Of a stretch of 40,709 nucleotides of DNA, positions 35,784-40,709 are shown in pieces. The notes beneath the pieces are model-generated. The model did no database searches. It saw only the letters and a list, made by a program, of their open reading frames with translations, and was not told the DNA's origin. Each line of letters opens with the position of its first letter. Within the stretch, counting starts at the first letter, position 1. A program made the translations under genes and the position numbers. Source of the stretch: Prevotella sp. (lineage in GTDB: Bacteria > Bacteroidota > Bacteroidia > Bacteroidales > Dysgonomonadaceae); contig JAITVH010000079.1 of assembly GCA_031285905.1 (NCBI GenBank), positions 1 to 40,709 of the forward strand, written 5' to 3'.

Positions 35784-35791
35784 TATTTTTG
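35784..35791 (+). promoter_or_regulatory. Candidate -7 box before the TlpA-like genes
   Basis: TATTTTTG is an exact TAnnTTTG match, 108 bases before the ATG at 35899. A TTTG lies only 10 bases upstream, too close for a normal -33 box. It may start a separate transcript for the redox genes. Confidence 0.35.
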
Positions 35792-35898
35792 CCATATTTA
35801 GTTTCATGAAAATTTATAGAATGTTGTGTCTTTAGTTTATGTATATCAATGTATTATTTAGAGCTATTTTTAAAATCACCTCAAAAAAATGATATATT

Positions 35899-36423
35899 AT
35901 GAAGAAAATTATATTTATTGTTGCAGCACTTTTAGTAGTAGCGGTCGCTTCTATTTTTGTAAGAAATTACTACTCACAGTTGACTCTCAAAAAAAGCCTT
36001 GTTAATGAAGTCGTTGATTTTCCGGTTGTCTTTCAAAATGATAAAGACACTATTGCTATTTCACAGTTGAAAGATAAATGGGTATTATTTTATTTTTGGG
36101 ACTCAGATAGTAGCGAAAAGGCTATTTCTATATTTCAAGAAATAAATGATAGTCGAATAACAAATGATGATGAAGTCAAAATCTACTCAATATATTGTCA
36201 CTCCGAAGAGAATACAGTTTCAACTCCGGTGATACCGGATATTTTGAAAGAAAATGGGACTACTACATTGTTTCCTTTATCAGCAAATGACCCTCTATTG
36301 CAAAACTTGAAAATAAATTCGTTCCCAAGCGCGATTATTATCAATAGAGAGGGTAATATAGTATTTAGAGGCTCAGCCGATTCGGCATTAATGGGTATTT
36401 TGGTATTGACGTATTCTATGTAA
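35899..36423 (+). CDS. Thioredoxin-like (TlpA-type) protein without active-site Cys
   Basis: This 174-residue protein has an N-terminal membrane anchor (about 3-22) and then a thioredoxin-like domain aligned with the C-terminal halves of the proteins at 36493 and 37390. The usual FWxxxCxxC region reads FYFWDSDSSEKAISIF, so both redox Cys are replaced. The cis-Pro region (INSFPSAIIINREGNIVFRG) is retained. It probably binds a substrate or partner rather than catalysing redox. The C-terminal helix differs from its neighbours. It begins the three-gene thioredoxin-like run. Confidence 0.82.
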   Translation: MKKIIFIVAALLVVAVASIFVRNYYSQLTLKKSLVNEVVDFPVVFQNDKDTIAISQLKDKWVLFYFWDSDSSEKAISIFQEINDSRITNDDEVKIYSIYCHSEENTVSTPVIPDILKENGTTTLFPLSANDPLLQNLKINSFPSAIIINREGNIVFRGSADSALMGILVLTYSM

Positions 36424-36492
36424 CGATCCAGTCAAGGAGAACTGTTTCAATTATTTATCTTCTTTGAATTATTTATTTACCGAAATATTGTT

Positions 36493-37383
36493 ATGAAAAA
36501 ACTTATAAAAATATCACTGTTATCACTATTATCACTATTAATTTTTATCATAATTAGTCCTTTAAGAGGAGGCTATATTGACATAGGCGGAATAACAGGG
36601 TTTATGTTGTCATCTATTACCGGCTTCATTGTCTATTTCGTTTTTACTTATTTTATTTCTTCTAAATACGATGGTATAGTCAAGCCATTATGGGTACTTA
36701 TAGCCATATTTTTAGGAGCCTCAATAATACCCCTCTTTTTCCATATAAGGTATTGGGAAAGTACGTTAATTTCACTCCCTGATTATTGCATACATCTATT
36801 GGGGATATTACTTGGTTTTACCTGCTTTAAGCTAAATAAGGTACATTTTAAAGTTTTATTGGGCATAGTCAGTTTATCGGTTGCTTTTTGGCTTTCGATA
36901 CCGGGCTACGATATGTGGTTAAATAAATTAAACTACGGGACATTTACAGGAAAAGTGGAATCGACAGTACTTTATCCTCTGATCTTTCAAAACCCGGACG
37001 GAGATACATTGAACCTGGAAATGTATAAAGGAAAATATCTGATATTGGATTGCTGGTACACCTATTGTGGTGTATGCTATAAAAAATTCCCGAAAGTACA
37101 GGAATTGTATGATAAGTATAAAGGCAGTGAACATGTTGCCTTATATTCCATGCATAGCAGAATGGCGGATAAAAAGGAAGACTTTAAAACAGGCACTAAC
37201 ATCTTGAAAGAAGAAGGTTATATTTTTCCTTCTTTCTCCATTGATATAAATGATCCAATATTAAAAGAATTGAAGGTAGATGCTTATCCTACTGTCCTGA
37301 TTTTCGATAAGGACAGCCAATTAATTTTTAGAGGCTCGATAGAATTTGCAGAAAAACTGATAGAAAAACTGGTAAATGAATGA
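36493..37383 (+). CDS. Membrane-anchored TlpA-like thioredoxin, CGVC (copy 1)
   Basis: This 296-residue protein has four to five N-terminal membrane segments (about residues 8-140) and then a periplasmic thioredoxin domain with active site C192-G-V-C195 in YCGVCYKKFPKVQELYDKYK. An extra Cys lies at 187, and a cis-Pro is in DAYPTVLIFDK. TlpA-type proteins reduce or isomerise exported disulfides. Membrane-spanning N-terminal parts in such proteins can pass electrons, but no paired Cys is evident here. It is 6 bases before its paralogue. The C-terminal domains of the two are nearly identical at the DNA level, while the N-terminal halves differ. Confidence 0.88.
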   Translation: MKKLIKISLLSLLSLLIFIIISPLRGGYIDIGGITGFMLSSITGFIVYFVFTYFISSKYDGIVKPLWVLIAIFLGASIIPLFFHIRYWESTLISLPDYCIHLLGILLGFTCFKLNKVHFKVLLGIVSLSVAFWLSIPGYDMWLNKLNYGTFTGKVESTVLYPLIFQNPDGDTLNLEMYKGKYLILDCWYTYCGVCYKKFPKVQELYDKYKGSEHVALYSMHSRMADKKEDFKTGTNILKEEGYIFPSFSIDINDPILKELKVDAYPTVLIFDKDSQLIFRGSIEFAEKLIEKLVNE

Positions 37384-37389
37384 AAAAAC

Positions 37390-38280
37390 ATGAAAAAAAC
37401 AGAGTTTAAACGTCTTGCTGTATTCTGCATAGTTTCTCTCTTAATATTGATTATTACATCCCCCATACGTGGGGGATATATTCCCATATCTTTTTTGACA
37501 GGGCCTCAGCAAGTCAATATTGTAGGTTTCTTAATCTATTTTGCCATCACATTCTATTTTTTATCTAAATATGGTGATATTATTCGTCCCTATAAGATAT
37601 TCTTAGCAATGATTATTGGTATCTCATTATTGCAGTTACCTGCAACTATTATTTTGTTTGATAGTACAAAAGGTTCACGTTCGGGTTATATTATTCATCT
37701 GTCAGCTATATTATTCGCCTATATTTCTTATAAAGTAAAAAAGAAATATCGTTATATAATTTGCGTTGTCTGCATTCTTTGTGGAATGTGGCTATCGGTC
37801 TGTGGCGAAAATTATTGGAATCATAAAATCGATTTTGGAACTTTTACGGGAAAATTATCAGAAAAAGAAGTCTATAATTTAAAATTTCAGACAGAGGAAG
37901 GCGATACGTTATCCATTGATGATTTTAAAGGTCAATATGTTGTTATAGATTGTTGGTATACTTACTGTGGGGTATGCTATAAAAAATTCCCGAAAGTACA
38001 AGAATTGTATGATAAGTATAAAGACAGTGAACGAGTTGCTTTATATTCCATACATAGCAGAATAGTGGACAGAAAGGAAAACTTTAAAACAGGCACTAAT
38101 ATCTTGAAAGAAGAAGGTTATACTTTCCCCTCTTTCTCCATTGATATAGATGATCCAATATTAAACCAATTAGGGGTAGATGTCTATCCCACTGTACTTA
38201 TTTTTGATAAAGACAGTAAGCTTATTTTCAGAGGAAATATTGAAAGTGCAGAGAAACTGATAGAGAAACTTGGTAGATGA
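37390..38280 (+). CDS. Membrane-anchored TlpA-like thioredoxin, CGVC (copy 2)
   Basis: This 296-residue paralogue has the same architecture: membrane segments up to about residue 140, then a thioredoxin domain with C193-G-V-C196. The stretch YCGVCYKKFPKVQELYDKYK is the same as in copy 1, and the next hundred residues differ at few positions (for example SIHSRIVDRKENFKTGTNIL). The N-terminal half shares only short motifs with copy 1 (RGGYI near residue 30). Gene conversion of the catalytic half is a likely reason. Confidence 0.88.
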   Translation: MKKTEFKRLAVFCIVSLLILIITSPIRGGYIPISFLTGPQQVNIVGFLIYFAITFYFLSKYGDIIRPYKIFLAMIIGISLLQLPATIILFDSTKGSRSGYIIHLSAILFAYISYKVKKKYRYIICVVCILCGMWLSVCGENYWNHKIDFGTFTGKLSEKEVYNLKFQTEEGDTLSIDDFKGQYVVIDCWYTYCGVCYKKFPKVQELYDKYKDSERVALYSIHSRIVDRKENFKTGTNILKEEGYTFPSFSIDIDDPILNQLGVDVYPTVLIFDKDSKLIFRGNIESAEKLIEKLGR

Positions 38281-38339
38281 ATGAAGAGACTAATGATAAT
38301 CCCTAAACTGAATTCGCTTAATTAAACGATACAGGCATC

Positions 38340-38993
38340 ATGAAAAAAACAATATCAATAATTACTCTTTTGTGTATATCATATATTTCACTATTTTCTC
38401 AGGTTACAAATAGCAATGATTCTATTATTGACACCTCAATAGTTACTCTCTATGAGTATGGGCAACCGATAGAGTCATGTGATTGTAATTTTGAAAATCT
38501 ATTTCGCAATTGGACACCTCAGTTCATTACCAATGCCAAAGATATAAAATTAATATCTTATGAATTTGTTGAGACACTAAAAGAGGACAATATTGACTAT
38601 TACGTAGATTGGTTTATTCAGCCTAATGGATTAGGCAGTGAAACTTACGGGAATCATAATCACAACTATAGTTTTCCCAATGACAGTGTTGTGAATAAGG
38701 AGATAAAGAATACTCGTTATTTTCATCCTCGATTTACTTCAATTAAAGCAGACAACTTTCCATCGACAACAGATTTTGAAAAAATATTTATAGAAGTCAA
38801 TAAGTTGGTAGTTTCGGCTAAAAAGATCTTTCGTGAAAAGATAAAGATCGATGACAAAGTATATTTAATCAGATTTGAATATGGAGGACAAACTCTAAAG
38901 AATTATGTTATTTGTAATCCTGAAACAAATAAGATTATTCAGGACAATGTATTTTTAATATCGTCATTGAAATCAAATATCCGGTTATATTAA
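38340..38993 (+). CDS. Exported protein of unknown function (217 aa)
   Basis: I do not recognise this 217-residue protein. It has a signal peptide (cleavage near SLFSQ), a short Cys-x-Cys (CDCNFENLFRNW, about residues 47-58) and a mixed alpha/beta body with His/Asn-rich GNHNHNYSF. No membrane segment follows. It lies 59 bases after the second CGVC protein and 20 before the O-antigen-ligase-like gene, so it is probably in the same transcript and acts in the periplasm. Confidence 0.8.
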   Translation: MKKTISIITLLCISYISLFSQVTNSNDSIIDTSIVTLYEYGQPIESCDCNFENLFRNWTPQFITNAKDIKLISYEFVETLKEDNIDYYVDWFIQPNGLGSETYGNHNHNYSFPNDSVVNKEIKNTRYFHPRFTSIKADNFPSTTDFEKIFIEVNKLVVSAKKIFREKIKIDDKVYLIRFEYGGQTLKNYVICNPETNKIIQDNVFLISSLKSNIRLY

Positions 38994-39013
38994 TAGTTGA
39001 ACTGATATTCTCA

Positions 39014-40709
39014 ATGATAACAAAAGGAAAAACAGTAAATTATCCTCTTATTGCTATACTAATATTTGGCACAATGTTTCTTACATCGGGATATTTTGTG
39101 CAGGAATATATTTTGCCTAAAACCTATTGTTTTATAATTTGCTCGCTTTTCCTTTTTTTATTTCAATTTCTACGAAATGAAAACCATTTAAAAATTGATA
39201 TATCTTCTATATTTTTATTTGTATTTGCCGTTTATTTCTTATTTTTCTCATTTCTTTATCCCGTCAGGATTTTGAATTGGACAATTCTGGCCGGCTTAAT
39301 CTTTTTATATTTTTTCTTTAAGCAAAATGAAGGAATAAATAATACCCATTATAGCATCGTTATCACAATAAGCGCGCTTGTACAATCCATATATGGGTTA
39401 TTGCAATATACCGGAGTGTTTTATCCCTCATCAGGATTTCCCATAACCGGCAGCTTTGATAATCCTGCGGGATTTGCGGGATGTTTAGCTATTAGCTTTC
39501 CTTTTATTCTTACATTACTTGAAAAAGATAAGCCCCTTAAAATATTGGCGGTATCATCAGGTGTTTTCATCATACTGGCCATTGTTTTATCTGTTTCCAG
39601 AACCGGAATAATTTGTGTTTTGGCTATATTGCTTTTCTACATTTATTGTAGGTATATACAAAAAAACAGAAGGTTCAAAAAACTCTTTTGGATTATTGCT
39701 GTTATTGGAGGGTTATTATTTTTCTTCTTTTTAATCTATTTGAAAAAAGATTCGGCATCAGGTAGGCTCCTTATTTGGGAAGTTACATTCAATATGATCA
39801 AAGATAATCCGGTATTAGGAACAGGCGTCGGTTCGTTTAACTCAGATTATATGCTATACCAGGCGGTATATTTCGAAGATCATCCTGATAGTGATTCCGG
39901 AATATTGGCCGACAATGTTTTACATCCATTCAATGAATTCTTATTATTGGCCGTGGAATATGGAATCATAGGTTTATTATTAGCAATTGTGGGATTGTTC
40001 TATATAATGAGAAATGCTAAAAATAAATTATCTCCTTATTATCTAACATTATTATCTATTCTCGTTTTTTCCTGTTTCTCTTATCCTTTAAAATATCCAT
40101 TTGTCTGGGTAATGTTTATATTAAGTGTGGCAAAACTTTCAAATAGAAATAAAGCCATATTCTCTTTTAATTGTAATTCATTAATCACAAAAATAGGTTA
40201 TATTCCTATTTTAGTCCTCAGTATGATTATTCTTTTTAAAGATATCCGGTTTGAATACAAATGGAAAGAGACAGTCCGTTTATCATCATTAGGGAAGATC
40301 GATTCAGTAATAATTGATTATGGAAATTTATACTCTCATTGGAATAAAAATTCATTGTTTTTGTATAATTATGGAGCAGAGTTAAATCATATAAAAGATT
40401 ATCCTAAAAGCCTGGACATTCTTCATCAATGCGAAAAATACTTCAATGATTATGATGTTCAAATGCTTTTAGCTGATAATTATTCCAATTTGAATAAATT
40501 TGACGAATCTGAAAGACATTATCAACTTGCATTAAATATGTGCCCAAACAGATTCCTTCCTTTATACCAAGTGATGAAGATATATGACAGAAGAGGACAA
40601 TCGGGTGATGCAATCAGGACTGCAAAAATCATAATAAACAAAGAAATAAAAGTTCCTTCGACTACAGTTACTAAAATAAAAATAGACGCACAGAAAAGAA
40701 TTGAATCGG
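39014..40709 (+). CDS. O-antigen ligase-like (Wzy_C) membrane protein with TPR tail, partial
   Basis: The frame from 39014 is open to the window end (565 codons), so the 3' end is missing. The N-terminal region has many membrane segments, and typical Wzy/WaaL features are IYGLLQYTGVFYPSSGFPIT, GSFDNPAGFAGCL, SRTGII and GTGVGSFNSDY. After the last membrane segment, TPR-like repeats are seen (ESERHYQLALNMCPNRFLPL). Such proteins ligate or polymerise glycans at the outer face of the inner membrane. The start ATG is at 39014 and has no competing start nearby. Its place after the thioredoxin-like genes suggests a role in the same system, but it may be unrelated. Confidence 0.85.
   Translation, partial: MITKGKTVNYPLIAILIFGTMFLTSGYFVQEYILPKTYCFIICSLFLFLFQFLRNENHLKIDISSIFLFVFAVYFLFFSFLYPVRILNWTILAGLIFLYFFFKQNEGINNTHYSIVITISALVQSIYGLLQYTGVFYPSSGFPITGSFDNPAGFAGCLAISFPFILTLLEKDKPLKILAVSSGVFIILAIVLSVSRTGIICVLAILLFYIYCRYIQKNRRFKKLFWIIAVIGGLLFFFFLIYLKKDSASGRLLIWEVTFNMIKDNPVLGTGVGSFNSDYMLYQAVYFEDHPDSDSGILADNVLHPFNEFLLLAVEYGIIGLLLAIVGLFYIMRNAKNKLSPYYLTLLSILVFSCFSYPLKYPFVWVMFILSVAKLSNRNKAIFSFNCNSLITKIGYIPILVLSMIILFKDIRFEYKWKETVRLSSLGKIDSVIIDYGNLYSHWNKNSLFLYNYGAELNHIKDYPKSLDILHQCEKYFNDYDVQMLLADNYSNLNKFDESERHYQLALNMCPNRFLPLYQVMKIYDRRGQSGDAIRTAKIIINKEIKVPSTTVTKIKIDAQKRIES

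Overview
The window looks like a chromosomal segment from a member of the Bacteroidales (phylum Bacteroidota). The sequence is AT-rich, and several genes have a -7 box of the TAnnTTTG type. Gene content also fits: a BlaI/M56-peptidase pair with TonB C-terminal domains, a NagB-like/PIG-L fusion protein, DUF1573 lipoproteins, a DUF4038 glycosidase, FISUMP and TlpA-like proteins. A Dysgonomonas-like genus is a guess; no rRNA or tRNA gene is visible to test it.

Layout. 1-670: repeat-rich intergenic DNA. 671-3317: a DUF418 membrane protein and a frameshifted DUF4038/apiosidase-like glycosidase. 3346-6797 (minus): an MscS channel, then a blaI-M56 sensor operon with a candidate operator and terminator. 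6959-10738: a small orphan gene, dnaG and a type II NADH dehydrogenase. 11220-14138 (minus): pdxJ, a TonB-like protein, a DJ-1/PfpI protein and a DedA protein, divergent from nadK (14435). 15699-20840 (plus): a Ser-type sulfatase, two paralogous secreted proteins with two TonB-C domains each, and a TPR protein. 21042-22190 (minus): a FISUMP protein between 198-bp direct repeats made of the TPR/recG junction. 22444-24537 (minus): recG. 24805-28563 (plus): an amino-sugar cluster of ROK kinase, NagB-like/PIG-L fusion and canonical nagB, closed by a strong terminator.

28855 to the window end is a run of co-directional accessory genes and is the best candidate for an under-described system. A transglutaminase-like lipoprotein and a Trx-like/DUF1573 lipoprotein are followed by a lipoprotein with an 8-Cys tail around a hydrophobic helix. 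Next come four tandem, ATGA-coupled, mutually related small proteins (MKG...EGLL), then gene relics, a second DUF1573 lipoprotein and a second Cys-rich lipoprotein whose tail resembles the bacteriocin fulvocin C. Three thioredoxin-like proteins follow (two membrane-anchored with CGVC, one without cysteines), then an exported orphan and an O-antigen-ligase-like/TPR protein cut by the window edge. I infer a Sec-exported, disulfide-stabilised peptide system with its own redox helpers and possible immunity proteins, assembled from repeating modules (transglutaminase-like, DUF1573, Cys-rich lipoprotein). The relics at 34130-34399 record that duplication.

A second unusual item is non-coding. Three intergenic loci (38-443, 10776-11069, 15351-15606) share a polarity and plan: a TTTATCTATAGGT end, then two copies of an 18-mer (GTTACTTTTTAGTTAAAA or a one-base variant) enclosing a different hairpin or repeat cargo each time, always pointing at the next gene.
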